DNA of 64,000 nucleotides from an uncultured Microscilla sp. (GCF_947493425.1 NZ_CANLRP010000008.1:32667-96666); one strand, 5' to 3'; counted from the first letter of the stretch, positions 9,182 to 17,661 are shown. Made by a program: numbers and translations. The notes: generated by a model not told the origin, from the sequence alone.

Positions 9182-9225
9182 AGCCGTTGGCAGAGCTCGG
9201 CACAGCAAAGCTGTAGCCATCGGTT
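9182..9225 (+). repeat. Palindromic intergenic repeat, GAGCTC/AAAGCT family, copy 1
   Basis: The core GAGCTCGGCACAGCAAAGCT plus flanks (GCCGTTGGCA on the left, GTAGCCATCGGTT on the right) recurs in the broken thioredoxin gene (52041-52084), near 62274-62305, and inverted at 63001-63043. Confidence 0.7.
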
Positions 9226-9568
9226 TGGCTCATTTTATTTTTTCCGTTTTACTTATCATCAGGCAAACCTGATTAGTCATTCGCTTCATTGCAAATATAA
9301 GAAACGAGTGCTTAACCTGGTTGCCTGTTTGAGCGATCAATGCTATACTTTGTGGGCTTACTGCCACCACCCCAAATAACAAGAAGTCATTTGATGCCCT
9401 CTCTAAATATTTTTGTGAAATTTAATCGCCAATGCACTAGCCAAACAATATAACATACAATCTTCGCCAAATAAAAGTAATGCTTGGGCATTTTAGACTA
9501 TTATTTTTTTTATAGATAAATTATTTGGCAAAACAGGAAAAACCTTCGTTTTTTCTTATTTTTTTGAA

Positions 9569-10149
9569 ACCGTACACTTTTTTATAGCAGATAAGTCTTG
9601 ATTTTTTTAATAGTTTTACAGCATAAAAATAGCTGCTAATCTGCTAAGTTGTAGAATAAAACCTGGTTTCGTTTCCCTCAGGCATCCGTTCATTTCCCCG
9701 AATCAAGTTCGGCTCGCAGCTCCGAGCTTGCCCTCGGAGGATCATGGATTTTCTTTAGCTAAAAAAACGAACCAAAAAAAGCTCCGAATCAAGTTCGGCT
9801 CGCAGCTCCGAGCTTGCTCTCGGAGAGTTCAAGCACCACCGCTGTAGTTTGTCTGGCTAAAATTTGTTCCATTACGCCGAACCGCAGGGCGAAGCCCAAG
9901 CTCTGCCTTTTCGGCTAAACAGCTCAAACATTCCCTCGTTCCTCGGTCAGTGATCTGTTTTTACGGCTTCATTTCTCAAATTTCCCCGAAGGCAAGTTCG
10001 GTTTACAACTCCGAGCTTGTACTCGGAGGATTTTCAACTTAACGCCCACAAACTAAGGCGGAAAGTAAAGACGCTGTTTTTCAAGCACTTTTGGTAATGA
10101 TAAAATTAAACTCTACAAAAGTATTAGTAGTGAAAAATTAGTGTACGGT
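9569..10149. mobile_element. 581-bp element with 10-bp inverted repeats and 6-bp target duplication
   Basis: The left end ACCGTACACT (9569-9578) is the exact inverse of the right end AGTGTACGGT (10140-10149). The direct repeats TTTGAA flank it at 9563-9568 and 10150-10155. The interior has no transposase frame but carries three copies of a CTCCGAGCTTG...CTCGGAG palindrome (near 9692-9742, 9783-9830, 9982-10059). It is inserted immediately before the first ATG of the conflict operon, so it may have separated that operon from its original promoter. Confidence 0.65.
9982..10059 (+). repeat. 78-bp repeat, copy 1 (pair at 21879-21956)
   Basis: It starts TTCCCCGAA, contains ACTCCGAGCTTGT...CTCGGAGGATTTTCAACTTAACGCC, and differs from the copy at 21879-21956 at only a few positions. 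The centre is a palindrome (CTCCGAG...CTCGGAG). Confidence 0.8.
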
Positions 10150-10154
10150 TTTGA

Positions 10155-10418
10155 ATGATGTTAACAAACGCTGAAGATATGGCTTATTATGATAGAAAAA
10201 TTCGCCAACACTTAGACAAGGGTTCAGCCTTTACTTCTTTCAAACGTTTGAGAAGTATTTTCATTAGGTCACCAGCAGATGACCACCCCTTCGCCTCCTT
10301 AGTTTTGAGGAGGCAAAAACCCTCAGTATTGAGGGCAAACCCTTTGCCCAAAGACGATACATTTGTTCATCAATATTACAATACATCACTTAACCTATTA
10401 TTGAATGAACTTAGTTAA
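10155..10418 (+). CDS. Doubtful small ORF at the head of the conflict operon, 87 aa
   Basis: This open frame starts directly at the target duplication of the 581-bp element and overlaps the next gene by 14 nt. The first 35 codons look coding (AEDMAYYDRKIRQHLDKGSA). The middle, however, contains two stem-loops (GCCTCC...GGAGGC near 10292-10313, and CCCTC...GAGGG near 10320-10335) that suit a leader or attenuator better. It may be a truncated gene or leader rather than a functional protein. No domain was recognised. Confidence 0.35.
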   Translation: MMLTNAEDMAYYDRKIRQHLDKGSAFTSFKRLRSIFIRSPADDHPFASLVLRRQKPSVLRANPLPKDDTFVHQYYNTSLNLLLNELS

Positions 10419-12693
10419 AAATCTTCAAAAAAATGAGGCAAAGGAAGTCCTCAACCAAGTAATCACAAACAACACTCCCCATCAGCAAAACAATGTGTCG
10501 GCAACTGGCAATGAAAACACCAGTTTTGGCGAAGTGGGCGGCGATGTAACCATTTATGCCGCTGGAATGCCTCAAGAAAAAGAAGTTTTTAAAGACCCTA
10601 CCGAAAATTTCACCCTGCAAGAAAACGTGCAACCTTTGTATATGAACGAGGAGGCTTTGCAGCAAACCCTTGCCGAGATGTATCAAGAAAGAATTATTTT
10701 TTTGGGAGGCAAGTCGGGTAGCAATGTGGTGGCAACATTGCACAACATTATAAAAAAATATGAGCCTGATGCTCCTCAAGAACATCGTTGGTTATCGTTT
10801 TGGGGTAAAAACAACGCCCAACGCAACATTTACCTCGATTCGGTGACAGAAGAAGCCTTTCCCCAAAATGCCTTGGTAGCCATTGACATTACCAAAAACA
10901 AAGCGTCGGATACCTTTCTCAAATCTATAGTAGAAATGCCCGAACAAGGCGCCATTGAGATAAAAAATACCTTGAGGGCAAAAAACTTGACCATTATCTG
11001 CTATTTCAACGACACACGACAAGTACAAACGCTTACCAACCAAAAAAAGGGCAATTTTAGTTTTCATTTTTGGGATACTTCGCCCCCTATCAACACCATT
11101 CAAGAGTTTATATCAGCCTTTGACTACTCAAAGCTATACGACAAGAACCACTCTGTATTTAAATATATATTGTATGTAGCTACGTTTTTTCCTCGCACCA
11201 GCCCCAAAGAGTTTAAAAAAATAGTAGATGTGTTGTTGTCTGAAAAAAAGGACGAAATATTGGCAGATGCTACCCGCGAAATGAGCGACAAGGACGAAAT
11301 ACTCAAGCGCACGGAAGCCCTCAGGACCCGAAGCCTGCTTTATTTGTGGGAGCAACAAACCGACGATTTTTTCGAAGCGTGTGGGCTTGCCATAGAGCAA
11401 GAGAACGATTTGCAAAAGGTAGATTTTGTCGATGCTAGAGATAGGGAGGCTTACAAACATTATTTCAAAAGTAAAATGCCTTTTTTCTTGCTCGAACAGT
11501 TCGACAATTTGGTAAATTCTGGGTTGCCTTTTGCCCCCGATACCTCCGACCAAACCATTGAGTATTTTATCCAGATTTCTTGCGAACTTGCCAAAAACGA
11601 TCCCCATTTTTACGGCACCAAACTACTGCACAAAGTATCAGGTCTTTTCAAGTCTTTTGCTACCAATGAAGACTCCCCAACCGACATAGTCTCTACCCTT
11701 CGCCTGTTTTTGGTGGAGCTTACTTATGCCATGCTCAAGCTAGACAATATGCTGTTGACCGAACGCATAGAGTTTTTCTTGTTCGAACACCTCGACTACC
11801 GCTATGAGATCAATAAAACCCCACGCAACTTGTTGGCAGACATTACTTTTGAGCTGAAGGCAATGGAAGGCTTTGACAAGTACCGTTGGATTGAACTGAT
11901 GATGGGATTGGGCAAAAAAGAGACAAAAAACATAGCATATTATCTCTTGTTGAGGTTGGCAGACAGTTACCAAGAAAATCCCCAAGACTTGTACGACTTT
12001 CTTGAGGAAGGCATAGGCGAGTGGTTGCCCAAAAGCGAAAAAACAACCCCATGGGAACAAAAAGAGGCACAAACCAGCATCGAGAGCTATTCTCTTTCCT
12101 TCATTGTTGATTATTGGGGTTTTTATAAGCTCGATGAGTTTAACCTGCTCGCCCACGTCAACCCTCACCTCTTGGCAAGTTGGCTGTTTAACTCCAGGTT
12201 AGAAATAGGCTACCACAACCGATCTAAATATTTGCCCCTGAGAGACATCAAACACGATGGCAGCAAGCAGGGAAATGTATTGAGTGTTGATCAAAAAAAC
12301 ATTTGTCGAGTGATTGACAAAGCCCGTGCTATTCTGACCGAAGTTTGGTTTAGAAAACTCACCTCGCTAGAAACACCACAAGAACCAGTAAAGGGTAACA
12401 AGCCCGCCAGCCAAAAGTATGTAGAGTTGTTTGTGCAATATGCCAATCGGGAGCAAAAACTTGCCCTTATCGAGGGGTGGGAAAAGCAAATACAAGACTA
12501 TAGCGTCCAAATTAGAAACTTGGATAGGCACGACAAGAAAAAACGAAAACAGCAAAGGCAAGAGATTCTGATAAAGCAAGAAAATTTGCGAGATTTAAAA
12601 GGGCAGTTTAGCAAGTTGGCGGGTGTAAACCTTACCTCAAAAAAAGGTTGCTTCCCATTGGTTGGTTTATTCGCAAAACTCACTGGAATGTAA
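10405..12693 (+). CDS. Large NTPase-like conflict protein with N-terminal GN-tag
   Basis: A 762-aa protein and the largest of the operon. Residues about 28-50 form a short tag, TGNENTSFGEVGGDV with a preceding NN, which recurs at the C-terminus of the next protein. Residues about 75-240 read like a divergent P-loop NTPase core: IIFLGGKSGSNVVATL (96-111) at the Walker A position, NALVAID as a possible Walker B strand, LTIICYFND as a further strand. Downstream is a long helical region (about 250-700), charged and Leu-rich, ending in a basic coiled-coil-like stretch. No membrane segment is seen. The canonical GxxxxGK[ST] is absent, so nucleotide binding is uncertain. Its stop overlaps the start of the adaptor gene (TAATG), so translation is probably coupled. 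The role as sensor or scaffold is inferred from context. Confidence 0.75.
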   Translation: MNLVKNLQKNEAKEVLNQVITNNTPHQQNNVSATGNENTSFGEVGGDVTIYAAGMPQEKEVFKDPTENFTLQENVQPLYMNEEALQQTLAEMYQERIIFLGGKSGSNVVATLHNIIKKYEPDAPQEHRWLSFWGKNNAQRNIYLDSVTEEAFPQNALVAIDITKNKASDTFLKSIVEMPEQGAIEIKNTLRAKNLTIICYFNDTRQVQTLTNQKKGNFSFHFWDTSPPINTIQEFISAFDYSKLYDKNHSVFKYILYVATFFPRTSPKEFKKIVDVLLSEKKDEILADATREMSDKDEILKRTEALRTRSLLYLWEQQTDDFFEACGLAIEQENDLQKVDFVDARDREAYKHYFKSKMPFFLLEQFDNLVNSGLPFAPDTSDQTIEYFIQISCELAKNDPHFYGTKLLHKVSGLFKSFATNEDSPTDIVSTLRLFLVELTYAMLKLDNMLLTERIEFFLFEHLDYRYEINKTPRNLLADITFELKAMEGFDKYRWIELMMGLGKKETKNIAYYLLLRLADSYQENPQDLYDFLEEGIGEWLPKSEKTTPWEQKEAQTSIESYSLSFIVDYWGFYKLDEFNLLAHVNPHLLASWLFNSRLEIGYHNRSKYLPLRDIKHDGSKQGNVLSVDQKNICRVIDKARAILTEVWFRKLTSLETPQEPVKGNKPASQKYVELFVQYANREQKLALIEGWEKQIQDYSVQIRNLDRHDKKKRKQQRQEILIKQENLRDLKGQFSKLAGVNLTSKKGCFPLVGLFAKLTGM

Positions 12694-13082
12694 TGATGAA
12701 GGACATGAAAGAACCACTCGAAAGAATCAAACGTTTGGTAGGGCAAGGGCGTTTAGATACCGCCATTGGTGCGTTAAAAGAGCTATTGTTGGCGCACGAT
12801 ATGCTCAACGAAGCCATCCTACAATCGGGCAGGCTTACCTTGTTACAAAAGCAACTAAGGGAGGGAACTATAGATTGGAACGATGCCAGTATTACCCATG
12901 TAAACATCATGGAGGCTATTTTGGGTTTGGTAGATATAATGGAAGAAGAAGACTTGAAATTGCCCGAAAAGGCTAAAAATAAAAACCACGAGGCAGCCAA
13001 AACCGAAAACAATATACAAGTAACTGGAGACAGCAACATGGTTTTTGGGAGCGTGAAAGGAAACGTGAATAATCATAAATAA
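12693..13082 (+). CDS. EAD11-type adaptor with C-terminal GN-tag
   Basis: A 129-aa protein. I chose the ATG at 12693, which overlaps the upstream stop by one base. Residues about 8-85 match the pattern of Effector-associated domain 11: basic helix IKRLVGQGRLDTAIGALKEL, then AILQSGRLTLLQKQLREGTID, then a final helix around EAILGLVDIMEEE. Residues about 105-125 carry the tag TGDSNMVFGSVKGNV, matching the N-terminal tag of the upstream protein. EADs are known as homotypic adaptors linking sensors and effectors in bacterial conflict systems. Here the protein could bridge the NTPase-like protein (by the tag) and the CHAT protease (by EAD11). That bridging role is inference. Confidence 0.8.
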   Translation: MMKDMKEPLERIKRLVGQGRLDTAIGALKELLLAHDMLNEAILQSGRLTLLQKQLREGTIDWNDASITHVNIMEAILGLVDIMEEEDLKLPEKAKNKNHEAAKTENNIQVTGDSNMVFGSVKGNVNNHK

Positions 13083-13101
13083 CCCTTCTAGAGAACAATT
13101 T

Positions 13102-13131
13102 AAAACTTGCGTGATCATTTACGCAAGTTTT
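13102..13131 (+). terminator. Intercistronic hairpin between EAD11 and CHAT genes
   Basis: AAAACTTGCGT (13102-13112) pairs perfectly with ACGCAAGTTTT (13121-13131) around an 8-nt loop. The T tail is short, so it is likely a partial terminator or mRNA-stability element setting a lower dose of the downstream protease. Confidence 0.55.
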
Positions 13132-13156
13132 AATAAGCCCTTAAACCAACACCCAA

Positions 13157-14134
13157 ATGAACAAAAACACCGTTATTTTTTCCGCTTTTGCCGATCCACA
13201 CGAAAACCTGCCAAGCCTCAACAAAGAAAAAAACGCCATGCAAGACGAGTTAGCCTCCTTGGAGACTCAAGGAGTACTCAGGCACTTTAGTCGGTCAGGG
13301 CTAGACTTACCTGCTTATTTTGAATACCTGCAAAACTTGAAAAACCAAGTAACTATCTTTCACTTTGGAGGGCACGCCAACTGGCAAGGGTTGAGGTTGC
13401 AAGACAAAGCGGCTTTTTTTTACCCCTTGGCAAACGAGTTAAGCCAAAAAAATCCAACGTCGCTCAAGTTAATCTTTTTGAATGGTTGTTCTACCTATGC
13501 CCATGTAAACGCATTGTTTGATTTGGGGCTAAAGGTGGTGATTGCGGCAAAGGTGAATATAAGTGATGCAAAAGCGGCAAAATTTGCCCAATACTTTTAT
13601 AAAAACCTAGCGAAGGGAGCTTCCATACAGGAAGCCTTTGCCAGTGCTCAAAACTTTATTGAAGCGGCTGAAGAGGTAAGCAAAAAAACACGATTGGCAG
13701 AAGCCCCCAAGCGATGGAGCAAGGTTGAGGACTCACCTCACGCAAAGCTCGAAGACGAAGGGTTTGATTGGGGGCTCTATTTTCTTGACGAACAAGCGCT
13801 AAATTTTAGGTTGGTTCAAGCACCCAACCACCAAGCAAATGGACAACCATCTGTCGAGCAACAAGCATTTTTGGCAGAAGAAATCAAGATAAAAAAGTGC
13901 CTCGACAAAGCTAAGTTGGAGAAAGCCCTGACGATGACTCAAGAGTTGTTGGTAAAACATAACTTGTATGATCAAGCCTACGAGCAACAAGTGATTATCA
14001 CTTCTGGAAGTTATCACAGCCTAAAGCTCAATCATCATAAAGGCTTAGTCAATGAAAATGACTATAAACAGCAAGTGATTGACATCGCAAAAGTCATCAG
14101 CAAAATATTGGAGGAGGCAAAAGAAGAGCTTTAG
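13157..14134 (+). CDS. CHAT (caspase-like) protease with C-terminal EAD11
   Basis: A 325-aa protein. Residues 1-215 are a CHAT-type caspase-fold domain with the catalytic pair visible: His73 in IFHFGGHANW and Cys111 in IFLNGCSTYAHVNAL. The strand-helix context (VVIAAKVNISDAKAAKFAQYFYKNLAKG) is typical of the fold. A Gln/Asn linker leads to a second domain, about 243-325, that resembles EAD11 (IKKCLDKAKLEKALTMTQELL, then ITSGSYHSLKLNHHKGLV). CHAT proteases act as effectors in bacterial defence and cell-death systems. The shared EAD11 with the small upstream protein suggests recruitment through homotypic contact. No gasdermin-like or other obvious substrate gene is adjacent. Confidence 0.88.
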   Translation: MNKNTVIFSAFADPHENLPSLNKEKNAMQDELASLETQGVLRHFSRSGLDLPAYFEYLQNLKNQVTIFHFGGHANWQGLRLQDKAAFFYPLANELSQKNPTSLKLIFLNGCSTYAHVNALFDLGLKVVIAAKVNISDAKAAKFAQYFYKNLAKGASIQEAFASAQNFIEAAEEVSKKTRLAEAPKRWSKVEDSPHAKLEDEGFDWGLYFLDEQALNFRLVQAPNHQANGQPSVEQQAFLAEEIKIKKCLDKAKLEKALTMTQELLVKHNLYDQAYEQQVIITSGSYHSLKLNHHKGLVNENDYKQQVIDIAKVISKILEEAKEEL

Positions 14135-14877
14135 AATTACGAACCTTATTTAATTACGAATGGCGCGAGGCATAGCTGTTTGTTGCTTTTGTTCAATTGC
14201 TGCGCTGCGCTTAAAAACTAAAGCGCGTGTGTCTTCGAGAATCGAGTTTCTAAATCCTCCGAGAACAAGCACGCCTGCTCTCCGAGTACAAGCTCGGAGC
14301 TGTAAGCAGAACTATATTCGTGTTTTTTCGAGTTAAAGCTTTGGCTTTAGGGTTGCATTTTCAGAATTTTGACTAAAAATCAAGTTTTGGAAATCAATAC
14401 TCTGCAGTGATTTTAGTCAAAGTTGATTACTAACGATCAGGTGCTTATGAATTTAAAAACTCTTTAAATGCGTGTGTAGGTGTAAAACTGAAACCCACTT
14501 AAAAATAAGACGAGTATACAGGTTTATCATAAACTACAGGTTTTCAAGTGTTCACAAGGTAAACATTTACTCGAATCAGCTTCTAACTACGCTTTTTATA
14601 AGTTGCTAAAAATCAACGTGATAGAAAAAGTGTAGTTACATGTCAAACAGGGTGTACCTAGAACCTTGCACCTAGTCCCTAGAACCTTGTCGGGGCTATG
14701 GACTATTGTTATAAGAAAGCCCTACTTATTTTTAGGGGTTTCGAGTGCCCTTCGGAACAGTTAAAACAATGAGGGTATCACAAACTCCCGCATTGTCACC
14801 CGCCTCATTTATTTTAAAACCACTCGTCTATCGTGCAAACAAAAAATTCTTATATTTGAATTTCATTCTTATGGCAC
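14135..14877. other. Repeat-rich intergenic region after the CHAT gene
   Basis: No gene is seen. It contains a CTCCGAG...CTCGGAG palindrome copy near 14263-14305 and a copy of a repeat reading ACAGGGTGTACC, AGAACCTTG and TAGTCCCTAGAACCTTG at about 14646-14694 (relatives at 17258-17300 and 62903-62940). Next to it is TTATAAGAAAGCCCT, shared with 17752-17766. A TATATTTG element at 14851-14858 is a plausible -7 box for the following Mpl-like gene. Confidence 0.6.
14851..14858 (+). promoter_or_regulatory. -7 element upstream of the mpl-like gene
   Basis: TATATTTG fits TAnnTTTG. No TTG lies at exactly 19 bp upstream, so the promoter is only half supported. The leader would be about 15 nt. Confidence 0.35.
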
Positions 14878-16263
14878 ATGAGCAAAACAGTAAATAAGAT
14901 ACATTTTATTGCCATTGGTGGCAGCGTCATGCATAACCTAGCAATTGCGTTGCACCAAAGGGGACACCAGGTAAGTGGTTCGGATGACTATATTTTTGAC
15001 CCTTCGAAGGGTAAACTTGCCCAACACGGCTTGTTGCCTGAAGAGTTTGGTTGGTTTCCGGAAAAAATCACCGATCAAACCGATTTTGTGGTGTTGGGCA
15101 TGCATGCTCGCCCTGATAACCCTGAACTAAAAAAAGCCCAAGACATGGGTGTCAAAATATATTCTTACCCTGAGTACATCTACCAGAGTTTTGCTGACAA
15201 GCAAAGGGTGGTAGTGGGTGGCAGCCACGGCAAAACCACCATTACGGCCATGCTCTTGCATGTGTTTAAGTACCACGGTTTGCCTTGCGACTATATAGTG
15301 GGGGCACAATTGGCGGGCTATGACTCTACGGTAAAGATAACGGCTGATGCTCCTGTGGCCATTATAGAGGGTGACGAGTACTTATCATCGCCCATAGATC
15401 GTACTTCTAAGTTTTTGCATTATCGCCCGCATGTGGGTTGTATCACGGGTATTGCCTGGGACCATATCAATATTTTTAAGACTTTTGAAGCCTACACTCA
15501 GGTGTTTGCTCAGTTTGCCGATACTTTTGTAGAGGGAGGCAAACTGTTTTTTAATGCACAAGATCCAGAATTAGCTACTATTTGCAGCAAGCAAAGGCAA
15601 GGGCTCACCCAAACGCCTTACCAAGAACATCCCCATAAAATAGTAGATAACCAAACCGTATTGCTGACCGAACAACACGGGGAGGTAAAGGTAAAGCTGT
15701 TTGGCAATCATAACATGCAAAATTTGGCAGTAGCCAAGGCAATGTGCCTGCAGTTAAACCTGAGTGAAGCTCAATTTTATGAGGCGATTCCGTCCTTTAT
15801 GGGGGCTTCGCGCCGAATGGAAAAGATTGCGGAAAGCAATGGCAAGGCGGTTTTCAAAGATTTTGCTCACGCGCCTTCTAAGGTAACGGCCACTACTCAG
15901 GCGTTGAAAAAGCAATACGCCAACCGGAACCTGGTGGCTTGCCTGGAGCTACATACTTTTAGTAGTTTGAATAAAGATTTTTTAGGACAATATCACCATG
16001 CTTTACAAGCGGCTGATACGGCAGTGGTGTTTTTTAATCCTGAGGCAATTGCGCTTAAGAAACTAGAGACTATTAATGCCGATGACATCAAGGCAGCCTT
16101 TGGACAAAGTAACTTGACGGTGTTTGATCAGTCAGCTCAATTGGTTGACTTTCTGCACGCTCAGTCTTGGGGTGCTACCAACTTGCTCATGATGAGTTCG
16201 GGCAATTTTGATAATTTAGACCTTAAGCTGCTGGCAGAGGAGATTGTGATAGCGGGGAAGTAA
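14878..16263 (+). CDS. mpl: Mur ligase family, UDP-MurNAc tripeptide ligase (Mpl-like)
   Basis: A 461-aa Mur ligase. The N-terminal Rossmann-like motif is HFIAIGGSVMHNLAIALHQRGHQVSGSDD, spread over residues 7-37. The ATP-binding P-loop is VVVGGSHGKTTITAML. The central-domain acidic motif is AIIEGDEYLSSP, and the C-terminal domain begins near KAVFKDFAHAPSKV. The HAPSK signature and GGS at the N-terminus favour Mpl (murein tripeptide recycling) over MurC. Mpl attaches recycled L-Ala-gamma-D-Glu-meso-Dap to UDP-MurNAc. No other cell-wall recycling gene is adjacent. A MurC assignment is the main alternative. Confidence 0.85.
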   Translation: MSKTVNKIHFIAIGGSVMHNLAIALHQRGHQVSGSDDYIFDPSKGKLAQHGLLPEEFGWFPEKITDQTDFVVLGMHARPDNPELKKAQDMGVKIYSYPEYIYQSFADKQRVVVGGSHGKTTITAMLLHVFKYHGLPCDYIVGAQLAGYDSTVKITADAPVAIIEGDEYLSSPIDRTSKFLHYRPHVGCITGIAWDHINIFKTFEAYTQVFAQFADTFVEGGKLFFNAQDPELATICSKQRQGLTQTPYQEHPHKIVDNQTVLLTEQHGEVKVKLFGNHNMQNLAVAKAMCLQLNLSEAQFYEAIPSFMGASRRMEKIAESNGKAVFKDFAHAPSKVTATTQALKKQYANRNLVACLELHTFSSLNKDFLGQYHHALQAADTAVVFFNPEAIALKKLETINADDIKAAFGQSNLTVFDQSAQLVDFLHAQSWGATNLLMMSSGNFDNLDLKLLAEEIVIAGK

Positions 16264-16408
16264 TTAAATGATGGCTTTATGGTTCAATGGTTTTATGGTT
16301 TCGCGATGCGCTGCCCAAAGGCTAACAGCTAACAGCCAACAGCTAGAATAAAAAGGAATTAAATAAAAATCAACCTGAAGCAAACAAATCAGGTGAAGCT
16401 ATAAATTT

Positions 16409-17221
16409 ATGCAACATACACTCAACCTGAAAAACCCTTTGGTTTTTTTCGACTTAGAAACAACTGGTACCAATATCGCCAAAGACCGTATAGTAGAGTG
16501 GGCTTTTATAAAAGCGCTGCCTAATGGTGAAATTGAAAAAGATGTAAAGAAGATTAACCCTGAAATGCCTATTCCGATTGAATCTAGTTTGGTACATGGC
16601 ATTTATGACGAACACGTAAAGGATGCACCTACTTTTAAGAGCATTGCCAAAAATTTGGTGAAGTTTTTAGAAGGTTGCGACTTAGCCGGCTACAACATTG
16701 TACGCTTTGATGTGCCTGTATTGGTAGAGGAATTTTTGCGGGTAGGGGTTGACTTTTCGGTGAATAACCGCAAGTTGGTAGATGCCCAAAAGATTTTCTT
16801 TATGATGGAGCCTCGCACGCTTACGGCGGCTTATAAGTTTTATTGCAACAAGAGCCTAGAGGATGCACACACTGCCGAGGCTGATACAATGGCTACGCTT
16901 GAGGTACTCAACGCCCAAATTCACCACTATGAAGGGGTAGAGATCAAAGACAAGGAAGGTAAATCTTTTGTGCCTGTACACAATGATGTAAACAAACTGC
17001 ACGAGTTGGTTAACGACAAGATTGTTGACTTTGCCGGACGCATGGTGTTTAACGACAAGGGACAAGAGGTATTTAACTTTGGTAAGTTTAGAGGCAAGCC
17101 TGTAGAGTGGGTGCTGGAGCGTGAGCATGGTTATTATGACTGGATGATGAAGGGTGATTTTGCTTTGGATACCAAGCGTAAGTTGACTGAAATTAAGTTA
17201 CGAAAGTTTAATAAGAAGTAG
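16409..17221 (+). CDS. DnaQ-like 3'-5' exonuclease (DEDDh)
   Basis: A 270-aa exonuclease. The DEDDh residues are visible: Asp and Glu in FFDLETTG, Asp in NIVRFDVPVLVEEF, and His with Asp in DAHTAEADTMATLEVL. The catalytic domain covers about residues 8-175. The C-terminal 80 residues (FNFGKFRGKPVEWVLEREHGYYDWMM) form an extra small domain often seen in Bacteroidetes exonucleases of this kind, resembling the tail in which GKF/HxxY residues recur. It could serve as Pol III epsilon proofreading or as a stand-alone repair nuclease. The gene stands alone between repeat-bearing gaps. Confidence 0.88.
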   Translation: MQHTLNLKNPLVFFDLETTGTNIAKDRIVEWAFIKALPNGEIEKDVKKINPEMPIPIESSLVHGIYDEHVKDAPTFKSIAKNLVKFLEGCDLAGYNIVRFDVPVLVEEFLRVGVDFSVNNRKLVDAQKIFFMMEPRTLTAAYKFYCNKSLEDAHTAEADTMATLEVLNAQIHHYEGVEIKDKEGKSFVPVHNDVNKLHELVNDKIVDFAGRMVFNDKGQEVFNFGKFRGKPVEWVLEREHGYYDWMMKGDFALDTKRKLTEIKLRKFNKK

Positions 17222-17309
17222 GTTAATTAGTTCATAGTTGGGAGTCCATAGCCTCTACAAGGTTCTAGGGACTAGGCGCTAGGTTCTGGGTACACCCTGT
17301 TCCATCGGC

Positions 17310-17362
17310 AACTAACAAATTCATAGTATGCTTATTTTCAGTGGCTTATGAATTTGTTAGTT
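17310..17362. repeat. AACTAACAAATTCATA palindromic element, copy 1 (53 bp)
   Basis: AACTAACAAATTCATA at 17310-17325 is perfectly inverted as TATGAATTTGTTAGTT at 17347-17362. The internal GTATGCTTATTTT recurs inverted in copies at 48829-48880 and, degenerate, 62842-62895. Confidence 0.8.
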
Positions 17363-17661
17363 AAAAATTAGGGTTGTACGAAGTTTTAAAAATCTTTGAT
17401 ATACAGGGATTTACATATAAATCAAGGTGTTAATTGTAGGGGCAATCCCTTGCTGTAATGCAATGGAAGTTCGCGGTTTATCGGAATGGTCGCCCTAGCA
17501 AAGAACAAAAATGAGCGTATACGCCACCTTTTAAAAGTGAAAACAACCTTTTTTTTGTCCGCTTTAACCTTGCAAAATACTTATTATCAATTGATTACAA
17601 GACTTCGTACACTCCTAGTTAAAAATTGGGAGTCGGCAGAGTTTACAGCTTCAAGTCCTTA

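Larger units (their letters stand above)
8670..9568 (+). other. Gene-poor stretch: sRNA candidate and intergenic repeats
   Basis: No convincing protein gene is seen. A short direct repeat (GGGAGTT twice, near 8682-8702) follows the E2 stop. A promoter-hairpin-terminator unit occupies 8857-9017. From about 9182 a palindromic repeat family (GAGCTCGGCACAGCAAAGCT) appears; related copies lie at 52041-52084, 62274-62305 and 63001-63043. The remainder is AT-rich. Confidence 0.6.

Noticed and set aside
9116..9379. Open frame of 87 aa on the plus strand
   Set aside because: It runs through the GAGCTC/AAAGCT intergenic repeat and has no family-like composition.
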